Counted from the stretch's first letter, positions 7,902 through 17,216 are shown. The stretch: DNA of 64,000 bases from JAMHWF01 sp048500255 (GCA_048500255.1 JASNYH010000005.1:1-64000), one strand, 5' to 3'. Program-made: numbers and translations. Notes: generated by a model from the letters alone, not told the origin.

Positions 7902-10031
7902 ATGGCAGGCGTATTCGGAGCCACGGGCAGCGGAGCCGCTGCAAACCGGGCATTCAAGCAGCAGCTCAACAAGGTGTACGGCTGGTACACCGGCGGCTTC
8001 CTCGTCTTCATCATCGTCCTGGCGGTCCTCGAGCAGATGGGCCTGCCGCGCAACTGGATCGGCCTGATCTTCCTGTTCGCCACGGTGGCGCTGTATGCCG
8101 GCATCGGCATCATGAGCCGCACGACGGACGCGGCCGAGTACTACGTCGCCGGGCGGCGCGTGCCTGCCATCTACAACGGCATGGCGACCGGCGCCGACTG
8201 GATGAGCGCGGCATCGTTCATCGGCATGGCCGGCACGCTGTATCTCACCGGCTTCGGCGGCCTCGCGTTCATCCTCGGGTGGACCGGCGGCTACTGCCTG
8301 GTGGCGCTGTTCCTCGCGCCGTACCTGCGCAAGTTCGGGCAGTTCACGATCCCCGACTTCCTCGGGGCGCGCTACGAGGGCAACCTGCCGCGCTTCCTGG
8401 GCATCGTCGCGGCGATCCTGTGCTCGTTCACCTACGTGGTGGCGCAGATCTACGGCGTGGGCATCATCACCGCCCGCCTGTCGGGCCTGGCGTTCGAGAT
8501 CGGGATCTTCGTCGGCCTGGCCGGCATCCTGGTGTGCTCGTTCCTCGGCGGCATGCGCGCCGTCACGTGGACGCAGGTGGCGCAGTACATCATTCTGATC
8601 ATCGCCTACCTGACGCCCGTGGTCTGGCTGTCGGTCAAGCAGACAGGCGTGCCGATCCCGCAGGCCGTCTACGGCTACCAGCTGCAGAAGGTGACGGAGG
8701 CCGAGAAGAAGCTGCGCGACGACCCGAAGGAAAAGGAAGTCATCGCCGTCTTCAAGTCGCAGTCCGACGCGCTGGCCGCCAAGTTGAAGGACGTGCCCGC
8801 CGCGCTGGCCGCCGACAAGGAAGCCGCGCAGAAGAAGGTCGCCGACCTGAAGGCCGCCAACGCACCGGGCGCCGAAGTGGCTGCCGCCGAGAAGGCGCTG
8901 GCTGCCGTGCCGGCCGACGCCGAGGCTGCGAAGAAGGCGTGGACGGCGCAGAAGGCCGGCGCCGACGCGCGCGCCAAGCCGCTGGCCGGACTGCCGGCGC
9001 ACGCGCAGGTGTTCGCCGGTGATCCGAACGGCGACGCCGCGGCGCAGAAGACCTACAACGAGTCGCGCCGCAACTTCCTCGCGCTGATCTTCTGCCTGAT
9101 GGTGGGCACGGCTGCGCTTCCGCACATCCTGATGCGCTACTACACGACGCCGTCGGTGAAGGAAGCGCGACAGTCGGTGGGATGGTCGCTGTTCTTCATC
9201 TTCCTGCTGTACTTCACCGCGCCGGCGCTCGCCGTGCTGGTCAAGTACGAGGTGTTCACCGGCCTGGTCGGCACGCCGTTCGACAAGCTGCCCGAGTGGA
9301 TCGCCGCCTGGAACGCGGTCGACCCCGCGCTGCTGTCGGTCAGCGACGTCAACAAGGACGGCATCTTCCAGCTGGGTGAGATGAGGATCGGCGGCGACAT
9401 CATCGTGCTGGCCACGCCTGCGATCGGCGGACTGCCGTTCGTCATCTCGGGCATGGTGGCGGCGGGCGGCCTCGCGGCTGCGCTGTCGACCGCCGACGGC
9501 CTGCTGCTGACGATCGCCAACGCGCTGTCGCACGACCTGTACTACAAGATGATCGACCCGAACGCGCCCACGGCCCGCCGTGTCGCGATCTCGAAGGCCC
9601 TGCTGCTCGTCGTCGCGCTGCTCGCAGCGCTGGTGGCGGCGCAGAAGCCGGCCGACATCCTGTTCCTGGTCTCGGCGGCGTTCTCGTTCGCTGCTGCGGC
9701 GTTCTTCCCGGCGCTGGTGCTCGGCATCTTCTGGAAGCGCGCCAACAAGTGGGGCGCGTCGCTGGGCATGATCGCCGGCCTCGGCATCACGTTCTACTAC
9801 ATGGCGACGACGCAGCCCTGGCTGCGCAGCGTGTTCGGCGTGACCAGCCCGATCGCCGACAACATCTGGTGGGGCATCCAGCCGATCTCGGCCGGTCTGT
9901 TCGGCGTGCCGCTGGGCTTCGCGGTGATCGTCATCGTGAGCCTGCTGACGCCGGCACCGGGCAGAGAGACGCAGGAGCTCGTCGAGCACGTGCGCTACCC
10001 CAACCTCAAGCTGGCTCCGATGAAGCCCTGA
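7902..10031 (+). CDS. Sodium/solute symporter, VC_2705-like (acetate/monocarboxylate type)
   Basis: 709-residue inner-membrane permease of the SSS family with about 13 helices. The core matches ActP-like symporters, for example GRRVPAIYNGMATGADWMSA and AAALSTADGLLLTIANALSH. Two additions stand out. Residues about 258-380 are a hydrophilic Ala/Lys/Glu-rich stretch predicted to be coiled coil. DVNKDGIFQLGE near 482 matches an EF-hand-type calcium loop. Both lie between helices, so they are probably outside the bilayer. The substrate is likely a short organic acid, by family only. A strong terminator follows. Confidence 0.88.
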   Translation: MAGVFGATGSGAAANRAFKQQLNKVYGWYTGGFLVFIIVLAVLEQMGLPRNWIGLIFLFATVALYAGIGIMSRTTDAAEYYVAGRRVPAIYNGMATGADWMSAASFIGMAGTLYLTGFGGLAFILGWTGGYCLVALFLAPYLRKFGQFTIPDFLGARYEGNLPRFLGIVAAILCSFTYVVAQIYGVGIITARLSGLAFEIGIFVGLAGILVCSFLGGMRAVTWTQVAQYIILIIAYLTPVVWLSVKQTGVPIPQAVYGYQLQKVTEAEKKLRDDPKEKEVIAVFKSQSDALAAKLKDVPAALAADKEAAQKKVADLKAANAPGAEVAAAEKALAAVPADAEAAKKAWTAQKAGADARAKPLAGLPAHAQVFAGDPNGDAAAQKTYNESRRNFLALIFCLMVGTAALPHILMRYYTTPSVKEARQSVGWSLFFIFLLYFTAPALAVLVKYEVFTGLVGTPFDKLPEWIAAWNAVDPALLSVSDVNKDGIFQLGEMRIGGDIIVLATPAIGGLPFVISGMVAAGGLAAALSTADGLLLTIANALSHDLYYKMIDPNAPTARRVAISKALLLVVALLAALVAAQKPADILFLVSAAFSFAAAAFFPALVLGIFWKRANKWGASLGMIAGLGITFYYMATTQPWLRSVFGVTSPIADNIWWGIQPISAGLFGVPLGFAVIVIVSLLTPAPGRETQELVEHVRYPNLKLAPMKP

Positions 10032-10067
10032 GCTTGATCTGACGCAATTCCGCAAGGGGTTGCCGGC

Positions 10068-10096
10068 GGCCCCGCTCGCGAGAGCGGGGCCGTTTT
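10068..10096 (+). terminator. Rho-independent terminator
   Basis: Perfect 10-bp stem GGCCCCGCTC (10068-10077) and GAGCGGGGCC (10082-10091), loop GCGA, then GTTTT. It ends the DUF4212-symporter transcript 36 bp after the stop codon. Confidence 0.88.
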
Positions 10097-10116
10097 CGTT
10101 GGCGCTGCGCCAAACT

Positions 10117-11979
10117 ATGCGCATGGTCTCGCCCAGCCTCGTCACGCAGCTGCGCGCCGAACTGGCGCGCTATCTGCCGTTTTCGCGCATGGAGCCGGCG
10201 CAGGTCGACTCGCTCGTCACCGCCGCCGAGCAGCACTACTACGCGCCGGGCGAAACCGTGCTCGGCCCCGACGACGGCGTCGTGCAGCAGCTGTGGTGCA
10301 TCCGCAGCGGCGCCGTCAGCGGCCAGGGCGGCGTGGCGCAGGCCGCGGCGGGCGGCTTCGAATTCGAGGCGGGCGACCTGTTCCCCGTCGGCGCGCTGCT
10401 CGGCCAGCGAGCCGTGACGGCGCGCTATCAGGCGACGGAAGACACCTTCTGCCTCGTCGTGCCGGCGGCCGTGGTGCAGCAGCTCGCGCAGCAAAGCGCC
10501 GTGTTCGCCGACTTCCTGAACGCGCGCGTGCTGCGCTCGCTCGACTACTCTCGCCAGGCGCTGCAGGTCGCCTATTCGGCGCAGACGCTGGCCGAGCACT
10601 CGCTCGAGCGGCCGCTGGCCGAATTCACGCGCCATGCACCGGTGACGGTGACTTCGGACGCCACGCTCGGCGCGGCGCTGACTGCGATGCACGACAAGCG
10701 CATCGGCTCGATCCTCGTCGTCGATGCGGCCGGCGCGGCGGCGGGCATCCTGACGCGCCACGACATCCTCGGGCGCGTCACGCTGCCGCAGCTGCCGCTG
10801 GCCACGCCGATCGCCCAGGTGATGAGCGCGCCGGTGCAGACGCTGCCCGTCGACGCCACGGCGCAGGACGCCGTGCTCGTGATGGCGCACCACGGCATCC
10901 GCCACGTGCCGGTGACGGACGGCGGGCGCGTCGTCGGCATCGTGTCGGAGCGCGACCTGTTCGCGATGCAGCGGCTGTCGCTCAACCACGTCGGCACGGC
11001 GATCCGCCATGCCGACGACGTCGACGCGCTGAAGACGCTGGCCGCAGACACGCGCCGCCTGGCGCGCAACCTTCTCGGCCAAGGCGTCGGCGCACGCCAG
11101 CTCACCGAGCTGATCAGCCGCCTGAACGACTTGCTCACCGAGCGCCTGGTCACGTTGATCGCCGCCGACGACGGCATCGACCTGAATCGCCTGTGCTGGC
11201 TCGCCTTCGGCTCGGAAGGCCGCTCCGAGCAGACCGTCGCCACCGACCAGGACAACGGCCTCGTCTTCGCGAGCGACGATCCCGATCGCGACCGGCCCGC
11301 GCTGCTGGCCTTCGCGCGGCGCGTCAACGAGGCACTCGACGCCTGCGGCTTCCCGCTGTGCCGCGGCAACGTGATGGCGAGCAACCCCGAGTGCTGCCTG
11401 ACGGCCGACGAGTGGCGCGCGCGCTTCGCAGACTGGATCGAGCACGGTGCGCCCGACGACCTGCTCGCCGCGAGCATCTATTTCGACCTGCGTCCGCTCG
11501 TCGGGCGCCACGAGCTGGCCGCGCCGCTGCGCGAGTTCATCACGGAGCGCGCCGCGCAGACGCCACGCTTCGTCAAGCAGATGGCCGACAACGCGCTTGT
11601 TCACGCGCCGCCGCTGAACTGGCACGGCGGCTTCGACGGCGAGCGCATCGACCTCAAGCTGCAGGGCACGGCGATCTTCGTCGACGCGGCCCGCCTGTAT
11701 GCGCTGGCGCGCGGCATCGACGAGACGAACACGCGGCTGCGCTTCGAGGCCGCCACCGCGGCGATCGGCCTGCCGGCCCACGAGGCCGAGGCCTGGGTCG
11801 GCGGCTTCGAATACCTGCAGATGCTGCGCTTGCGCGCGCAGATCGACGGCGCGTCGCCCGAGCGGCCCAACGAACTGGCCGTCGCCGCGCTCAATGACAT
11901 CGACCGCCGCGTGCTGAAGGAGTCGCTGCGCGTCGCGCGCCGGCTGCAGCAGCGGCTCGAGCTCGACTACCGGCGATGA
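10117..11979 (+). CDS. Cyclic-nucleotide-binding / CBS / DUF294 nucleotidyltransferase-like protein
   Basis: 620 residues in three parts: a cNMP-binding-like beta barrel (about 20-135), a pair of CBS domains (about 165-285) and a DUF294 nucleotidyltransferase with its C-terminal helical part (about 300-615). The transferase motif GSEGRSEQTVATDQDNGL (near 365) resembles the GlnD uridylyltransferase site. This suggests a sensor protein that modifies or binds a partner according to nucleotide level; the target is unknown. The ATG at 10117 or 10123 is possible; neither has a clear ribosome binding site. Its stop overlaps the next start (ATGA). Confidence 0.85.
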   Translation: MRMVSPSLVTQLRAELARYLPFSRMEPAQVDSLVTAAEQHYYAPGETVLGPDDGVVQQLWCIRSGAVSGQGGVAQAAAGGFEFEAGDLFPVGALLGQRAVTARYQATEDTFCLVVPAAVVQQLAQQSAVFADFLNARVLRSLDYSRQALQVAYSAQTLAEHSLERPLAEFTRHAPVTVTSDATLGAALTAMHDKRIGSILVVDAAGAAAGILTRHDILGRVTLPQLPLATPIAQVMSAPVQTLPVDATAQDAVLVMAHHGIRHVPVTDGGRVVGIVSERDLFAMQRLSLNHVGTAIRHADDVDALKTLAADTRRLARNLLGQGVGARQLTELISRLNDLLTERLVTLIAADDGIDLNRLCWLAFGSEGRSEQTVATDQDNGLVFASDDPDRDRPALLAFARRVNEALDACGFPLCRGNVMASNPECCLTADEWRARFADWIEHGAPDDLLAASIYFDLRPLVGRHELAAPLREFITERAAQTPRFVKQMADNALVHAPPLNWHGGFDGERIDLKLQGTAIFVDAARLYALARGIDETNTRLRFEAATAAIGLPAHEAEAWVGGFEYLQMLRLRAQIDGASPERPNELAVAALNDIDRRVLKESLRVARRLQQRLELDYRR

Positions 11980-12626
11980 GCTGGCTGAAGTGGCTGCATC
12001 GCGGCCCGGTGGTCGACGACGCGCGCTGGATCGTGCTCGATGTCGAGTCCAGCGGCCTCGACGCGAGCCGCGACCGGCTGCTCGCCATCGCGGCGCTCGC
12101 CGTGCGCATCGATGCCGATCGTGCGCGCGCCGCGCTCGCGATCGGCGACAGCTTCGAAGTCGTGCTGCGCAGCGAAGTGGCGACGCCCGACAAGGCGAAC
12201 ATCCTGGTGCACGGCATCGGCGTGGGCGCGCAACGCGCCGGCGTCGAGCCGGCCGAGGCGCTGCAGGCCTTCGAGCGCTGGGTCGGCGCGTCGCCGCTCC
12301 TGGCCTTTCACGCCGCCTTCGACCAGACGCTGATCGGCCGCGCCTTCGACACCGTGCTCGGCCGGCGCCTGCCCAACCCCTGGCTCGACCTGGCGCCGCT
12401 GTCGGAAGTGCTGCACCCGAAGGTCGGCGCGCGTTCGCTCGACGACTGGATGGCGCACTTCGGCATCACCTGCGCCGTGCGCCACCAGGCCGCGGCCGAC
12501 ACGCTGGCCACGGCCGAGCTGCTGCTCAAGCTATGGCCGGCGTTGCTGAAGGAAGTGGCGCGCCCGCGCTATGCCTCCGTGGCGCGGCTCGCGGCATCGG
12601 GTCGCTGGCTCGGTGCCGCGCGCTGA
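11976..12626 (+). CDS. DnaQ-like 3'-5' exonuclease (DEDDh)
   Basis: 216 residues. The DEDDh exonuclease signature is complete: DVESSGLD near residue 22, HAAFD near 112 and HQAAADTLATAE near 170. It resembles the epsilon proofreading domain but lacks the polymerase-binding tail, so it is a stand-alone nuclease or RNase T-like enzyme. Translation is coupled to the DUF294 gene by a 4-base overlap. This three-gene order after an acetate-type symporter may reflect shared control; what the exonuclease does there is unknown. Confidence 0.85.
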   Translation: MSWLKWLHRGPVVDDARWIVLDVESSGLDASRDRLLAIAALAVRIDADRARAALAIGDSFEVVLRSEVATPDKANILVHGIGVGAQRAGVEPAEALQAFERWVGASPLLAFHAAFDQTLIGRAFDTVLGRRLPNPWLDLAPLSEVLHPKVGARSLDDWMAHFGITCAVRHQAAADTLATAELLLKLWPALLKEVARPRYASVARLAASGRWLGAAR

Positions 12627-12639
12627 CGACAGGACCTCG

Positions 12640-13020
12640 CTACAGCTCGATGGTCCAGTCGTTGCTGCAGGCGCGGCAGCGCACGCGCAGCCGCGCGCCG
12701 TCGCGCGCCTCGTCGAGCAGGTCGAGCCGGCCGTAGGCGCTGCACTGCCGACACGTAGCCTGGTCGGCGACGTATTCGGCATGGTTGAGCAGATAGAGGT
12801 AGCGCCGCAGCGCGTAGTAGCCGATGGCCGCACTGGCGGCGGCGCACACCAGCGTCGTGAACTGATCGGCCAGCGGCTCCCTGATGCTGAAGGTCTCGGC
12901 GCTGCCGAGCAGCCCGAGCGTGGAGAGCACGAGCAGTATCAGGTGCAGGTGGCTCTGGATCAGCTCGCGCTCGTACCACTTGCGAAAACCGAAGCGGCGG
13001 ATCGTCTGCCCAATGCTCAT
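12640..13020 (-). CDS. Small membrane protein with C-terminal zinc ribbon
   Basis: 126 residues: two hydrophobic segments (about 28-45 and 60-80), then CRQCSAYG and CRACSNDW, a four-cysteine zinc-ribbon pair near residues 95-120. AGGTGA before the ATG fixes the start; an in-frame ATG eight codons upstream has a poorer site. The family is not recognised. It converges with the exonuclease gene, 13 bp apart. Confidence 0.65.
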   Translation of the reverse strand: MSIGQTIRRFGFRKWYERELIQSHLHLILLVLSTLGLLGSAETFSIREPLADQFTTLVCAAASAAIGYYALRRYLYLLNHAEYVADQATCRQCSAYGRLDLLDEARDGARLRVRCRACSNDWTIEL

Positions 13021-13067
13021 CGCGGTCACCTGCGTGACCGGCATCTTGGCACTTCGCGTGCCCGCTG

Positions 13068-13991
13068 TCAGCCGGCATCGAGAAACCGTTCGAGCAGCGC
13101 AGCGACTGCCGCGGGCTGGTCGTGGTGCAGCATGTGGCCGGCCGGCGCGACGACGTGTTTCTCGACTCGCGCGACGACTTCGAGCCGCTGGTAGAACTCG
13201 GCGCGCGAGTAGCGCCCGTTCCACCACTTCTCGGGATCGGTGCGGTCGCCTTCGACCCACAGCATCGGCGCCGCGATGCGCTGCCAGCAGGCGAGCGTCT
13301 CGTCCTTGCGGTAGAGCACGGGGTTGATGCGCTTGTGCGCCGCGTCGCCGAGCACGTGCCAGCGGCCGTCGGCCTTGTCGCGGCGCGACCAGTGCTGCGC
13401 CAGCCAGGCGGCGCGCTCGGGCGGCAGCAGCGGGTTGGTCTGGCGCAGCCGCTCGGCGACGGCCTCCAGGCTGGTGTAGCTGCGCAGGCGTGCCGGCTGC
13501 TTGAGCTCGTCGAGCCACTGCACGTAGCGCTTCGGGGCGATGGCGGGGGGCGCGTCGGGCATGCCGAAGCCCTCGAGGTTGACGAGGCGGCGCACGCGCT
13601 CGGGGCGCACGCCGGCATAGATCATCGCCAGGTTGCCGCCCATGCTGTGGCCGAGCAGATCGACAGCCTGGCCGGGCGGCAGCCGCGCGTCGAGCAGCGC
13701 GTCGAGGTCGCCGAGGTAGTCGGGGAACCAGTAGCTGTCGGCGGCCGGCGCGTCGCTGAGGCCGAAGCCGCGCCAGTCGGGCGCGATGACGCAGCGCTCG
13801 GCATCGAGGGCGTCGACGACGAACTGGAACGACGCGCCGACGTCCATCCAGCCGTGCAGCATGACGAGCACGGGGCGCCGGGGCGTCGCCTGCGACGGGT
13901 CTCCCCAGACGGTGACGTGGTGGTTCAGGCCGCGCAGGCGCACGAACTCGCTGCGCGCGGCGCGTCGGGGGACGTAGGCGGGCGTCGTCAT
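13068..13991 (-). CDS. Alpha/beta hydrolase
   Basis: 307 residues, cytoplasmic, with the alpha/beta-hydrolase fold: oxyanion region MLHGWMD near residue 48, nucleophile elbow GHSMGG near 117 and catalytic histidine in AGHMLHHDQP near 287. The acidic residue is probably in the VEGDRTDPEKW segment. Likely an esterase or lactonase of unknown substrate. The start MTTPAYV was chosen over a longer frame whose N-terminus is Arg/Pro-rich and unlike the family. Confidence 0.82.
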   Translation of the reverse strand: MTTPAYVPRRAARSEFVRLRGLNHHVTVWGDPSQATPRRPVLVMLHGWMDVGASFQFVVDALDAERCVIAPDWRGFGLSDAPAADSYWFPDYLGDLDALLDARLPPGQAVDLLGHSMGGNLAMIYAGVRPERVRRLVNLEGFGMPDAPPAIAPKRYVQWLDELKQPARLRSYTSLEAVAERLRQTNPLLPPERAAWLAQHWSRRDKADGRWHVLGDAAHKRINPVLYRKDETLACWQRIAAPMLWVEGDRTDPEKWWNGRYSRAEFYQRLEVVARVEKHVVAPAGHMLHHDQPAAVAALLERFLDAG

Positions 13992-14087
13992 GCACCGCAC
14001 TGTAGGGCCGGGCGCGCCGACGTGCCGGCGGGGCCGCAATCGGCCGGCCGATCGGCGCCGCGGGCGGGATCGACCGGAGCCGCCGCC

Positions 14088-15221
14088 TCAGCCGCGCGCC
14101 AGCGCCGACAGCCGCTCGGCAGCGACGCGCACGCGCACCTTCTTCTCGTCGACGACGTCGACGATGGCGTGCTCGGCCGCCGCCGTCTGGCGGCGCACCG
14201 GCTCCATCAGCGCATCGCCGCGGCGGTCCATGAGCGCGGCGACGATCGGCGCGTTGGCCTGCGGCCCGCGCTTGACGACGACGCCGATCTCGCCCGACGC
14301 CAGCCGCACGTAGCAGCCCGGCGGATAGATGCCGAACTCCTTGACGAGGGCGAGGATCATCGGATCGCCCTGGTCGCGCAGGAACATGCGCCGCGCCGCA
14401 TGGTTGGCGGGCAGCGCCGGGCGGTTGATGCGCGTGCTCAGCATCGCCGTGTAGACATCGGCGTGGCGCAGCAGCGCCGCCAGCTCGCCGGTCTCGCGCA
14501 GGCCGTGCGGGTAGCCGCTGCCGTCGGGCAACTCGTGATGGCGGGCGATGGCTTTGAGCCAGTCGCGGTCGGCGATGCCGGCGGCCTCGAGGATCTCGAC
14601 GCTGCGCTGCGGATGGGCATGGATCGCCGCGCGCTGCGTCGCCGTGACCGGCGTCACCTGGTTGGCGAGCCGCCCCTGCAGCTCGATCATGCCCATGTTC
14701 ATCGTCAGTGCTGCCTTGAACGCGCGCAGCGCGGCGGCCTCGTCCCAGCCCAGGCGCGCGGCCACCAGGTGGCAGGTGATGGCGGCGTGGATCGAGTGCG
14801 CGACGCCGTAGTTCTGCTTGCCGCCCTCGACCTGCTGCACCATCTGGAAGATCGCCAGGTCGGGATCGCGCGCGATCAGCGCGAGCACCGGCTTCGACGC
14901 CTCGTCGAGCGCATCGGTGAAGCTCGTCTGGGGCGACTCGCGCAGCAGGTGGCCGACGCGGCTCATGCAGCGCACCCACATCGCCGGCAGCTGCTCGGCG
15001 CGCGCGTCGCGCACGGCGCAGCTGCGCGACGCGGCGGCCGTCGCATGGTCGTCCAGGTCGACGACGGCGCCGCGCGCGACGAGCGCGTCGAACTGCGCCT
15101 CGTCGCGCATCGTCTGCCCGCGCGCGAGCAGCAACGTGCCGTCGGGGTGACGGATGTGGAACGCCAGCGCCGCGCCGTAGCGCACGCGGTTCCTCAGCTC
15201 GGCGAGCGGACGCAGATCCAT
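14088..15221 (-). CDS. HD-GYP domain protein with altered metal site
   Basis: 377 residues. The HD-GYP fold is recognisable from HHELPDGSGYPHGL near residue 226, the motif of c-di-GMP phosphodiesterases. However, the HDxGK segment reads MNMGMIEL (about residue 173), so the metal-binding His-Asp pair is missing. The C-terminal 90 residues form a small beta-rich domain also seen in related proteins. It may bind c-di-GMP without cutting it, or be inactive; this is inference. The ATG at 15221 is preceded by a weak purine run. Confidence 0.78.
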   Translation of the reverse strand: MDLRPLAELRNRVRYGAALAFHIRHPDGTLLLARGQTMRDEAQFDALVARGAVVDLDDHATAAASRSCAVRDARAEQLPAMWVRCMSRVGHLLRESPQTSFTDALDEASKPVLALIARDPDLAIFQMVQQVEGGKQNYGVAHSIHAAITCHLVAARLGWDEAAALRAFKAALTMNMGMIELQGRLANQVTPVTATQRAAIHAHPQRSVEILEAAGIADRDWLKAIARHHELPDGSGYPHGLRETGELAALLRHADVYTAMLSTRINRPALPANHAARRMFLRDQGDPMILALVKEFGIYPPGCYVRLASGEIGVVVKRGPQANAPIVAALMDRRGDALMEPVRRQTAAAEHAIVDVVDEKKVRVRVAAERLSALARG

Positions 15222-15437
15222 GACGAAGACCTTCTGCGAACGAGGCAGGGCCGTGCGGTCCGGACTGCGAGAAACCGCCGGGGGGGCTTTTCTCCAGCAT
15301 ATCGGCCGGCACCGCGCCGGGTTGAGGCGGTGAACCCCTGCGGTGCGGGCAAATCCGACATGGCAGCGCATGCCGTGCGGCCTATGCTGCGCCGCGAGAA
15401 GAGTCGAGAGAAGAAAGACGCCCGAGAAGGAGCCCCC

Positions 15438-17216
15438 GTGGCCGACGCTGCAGCGACCCCCGACGCCTACGAGCGCTTGCACCGCGAGTTCCGCTGGGCC
15501 GTGCCCGAGCGCTTCAACATCGCCGAGGCCTGCTGCGGGCGCTGGGCGCGCGCCACGCCCGACGCCGTGGCGGTGCGCTGGGAGCACGAGGACGGCTCGC
15601 GCGCCGACTTCTCGTATGCCGACCTGCAGGCGGCGGCGAACCGCCTGGCCAACGCGCTGCGGCGGCGCGGCGTGGCGCGCGGGGACCGGGTCGCCCTGGT
15701 GATGCCGCAGCGCTTCGAGACGGCGGTGGCGCAGATCGCGCTGCACCAGCTCGGCGCGGTCGCGATGCCGCTGTCGATGCTGTTCGGCCCCGATGCGCTC
15801 GAATACCGGCTCCGCGACAGCGGCACGACGCTGGCGATCGTCGACGAGAGCGCCGTCGCCAACCTGCGCGCGGCGCGCGCCGCCTGCCCCGAACTCGCCA
15901 CCGTGCTGGCCGTCGGCGCCGCCGAGGGGCAGGGCGACGTGGACTGGAGCGCGGCGCTCGTCGCCGAGCGGCCCGAGTTCGAGCCGGTGGCGGCGCGCGC
16001 CGACGACGCGGCGCTGCTCGTCTACACCAGCGGCACGACGGGCCCGCCCAAGGGCGCGCTGATCCCGCAACGCGCGCTGATCGGCAATCTGCCGGGCTTC
16101 GTCGCGAGCCAGAACTGGTTCGGCTTCGCTTCAGGCCCCCTTCCCGCAGGGAAGGGGGAGCGGGGGAAGGGGGGCGTGAAGGGTCGGGCATCCGCCCAGT
16201 CCGCGGGCGACCAGGTCTTCTGGTCGCCCGCGGATTGGGCGTGGACCGGGGGGCTGATGGATGCGCTGCTGCCCACGCTCTATTTCGGCCGCCCCATCGT
16301 CGCCTACCAAGGCCGCTTCGCGCCCGAACGCGCGCTCGAGCTGATGGAGCGCCACCGCGTGACGCACGCGTTCCTCTTCCCCACCGCGCTCAAGGCGATG
16401 ATGAAGGCCGTCCCCGAGCCGCGCCGGCGCTACCCGCGGCTCGCGCTGCGCGCCGTGATGAGCGCCGGCGAGGCGGTCGGCGACGCCGTCTTCGACTGGT
16501 GCCGCGCCGAGCTGGGTCTCACCGTCAACGAAATGTTCGGCCAGACCGAGATCAACTACGTCGTCGGCAACTGCGCGCTGCACTGGCCGGCACGCGCCGG
16601 CAGCATGGGGCGGGCCTATCCCGGCCACCGCGTTGCCGTCATCGACGACGACGGCCGCGAGTGCCCGCGCGGCACGCCGGGCGACGTGGCGGTGCACCGC
16701 CGCGACGCCCACGGCGACCGCGATCCGGTGTTCTTCCTCGGCTACTGGCGCAACGACGCGGCGACGCGCGCCAAGTACACCGGCGACCCCGACGACTCGT
16801 GGTGCCGCACCGGCGACACGGCCGTGATGGACGACGACGGCTACCTCTGGTATCGCGGGCGCAGCGACGACATGTTCAAGGCCGCCGGCTACCGCATCGG
16901 CCCGGGCGAGATCGAGAACTGCCTGGTGCGCCATCCGGCGGTGGCCAACGCCGCCGTCGTGCCCAAGCCCGACGCCGAGCGCGGGGCGCTCGTCAAGGCC
17001 TATGTCGTGCTCGCGCCCGGCCACCGCGGCGACGCGGCGCTCGTCGAGCAGTTGCAGCAGCACGTGCGCGGCCGGCTCGCGCCCTACGAGTACCCCAAGG
17101 AGATCGAGTTCATCGACGCGCTGCCGATGACGACGACGGGCAAGGTGCAGCGCCGCGTGCTGCGCGAGCGCGAGGCCGCCAGGGCTGCGGGTGCTGGGGC
17201 ACACTCGGGCGGATGA
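15438..17216 (+). CDS. AMP-forming acyl-CoA synthetase with in-frame insertion
   Basis: 592-residue adenylate-forming enzyme that makes acyl-CoA from an acid, ATP and CoA. Seen: the P-loop-like YTSGTTGPPKGALI near residue 196, the A-motif GQTEINY near 370, the hinge TGDTAVMDDDGYLWYRGRSD and the acyl-lysine in TTTGKVQRR near 573. It resembles medium-chain or benzoate-type ligases; the substrate is not clear. The GTG start has AAGGAG before it. About 30 extra residues (Gly/Lys-rich) sit near residues 232-258, encoded by a palindromic element, just before FWSPADWAWTGG. The frame stays open. The next gene starts inside its stop codon. Confidence 0.87.
   Translation: MADAAATPDAYERLHREFRWAVPERFNIAEACCGRWARATPDAVAVRWEHEDGSRADFSYADLQAAANRLANALRRRGVARGDRVALVMPQRFETAVAQIALHQLGAVAMPLSMLFGPDALEYRLRDSGTTLAIVDESAVANLRAARAACPELATVLAVGAAEGQGDVDWSAALVAERPEFEPVAARADDAALLVYTSGTTGPPKGALIPQRALIGNLPGFVASQNWFGFASGPLPAGKGERGKGGVKGRASAQSAGDQVFWSPADWAWTGGLMDALLPTLYFGRPIVAYQGRFAPERALELMERHRVTHAFLFPTALKAMMKAVPEPRRRYPRLALRAVMSAGEAVGDAVFDWCRAELGLTVNEMFGQTEINYVVGNCALHWPARAGSMGRAYPGHRVAVIDDDGRECPRGTPGDVAVHRRDAHGDRDPVFFLGYWRNDAATRAKYTGDPDDSWCRTGDTAVMDDDGYLWYRGRSDDMFKAAGYRIGPGEIENCLVRHPAVANAAVVPKPDAERGALVKAYVVLAPGHRGDAALVEQLQQHVRGRLAPYEYPKEIEFIDALPMTTTGKVQRRVLREREAARAAGAGAHSGG
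16136..16241. repeat. Palindromic insertion inside the acyl-CoA synthetase gene
   Basis: Two hairpins lie side by side. The first has arms CCCCCTTCCC (16136-16145) and GGGAAGGGGG (16149-16158), with a GCA loop. The second is a 22-bp stem with one G-T pair, arms 16193-16214 and 16220-16241, loop GTCTT. The right arm of the second is native sequence encoding the conserved SPADWA segment; the left arm is its inverted copy. Between them lies a G-rich spacer. Together they look like an insertion with inverted duplication that kept the frame. Confidence 0.8.

Noticed and set aside
13122..15437. Long N-terminal extension of the acyl-CoA synthetase frame
   Set aside because: It is antisense to the hydrolase and HD-GYP genes. 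The GTG at 15438 has AAGGAG and gives the family N-terminus.
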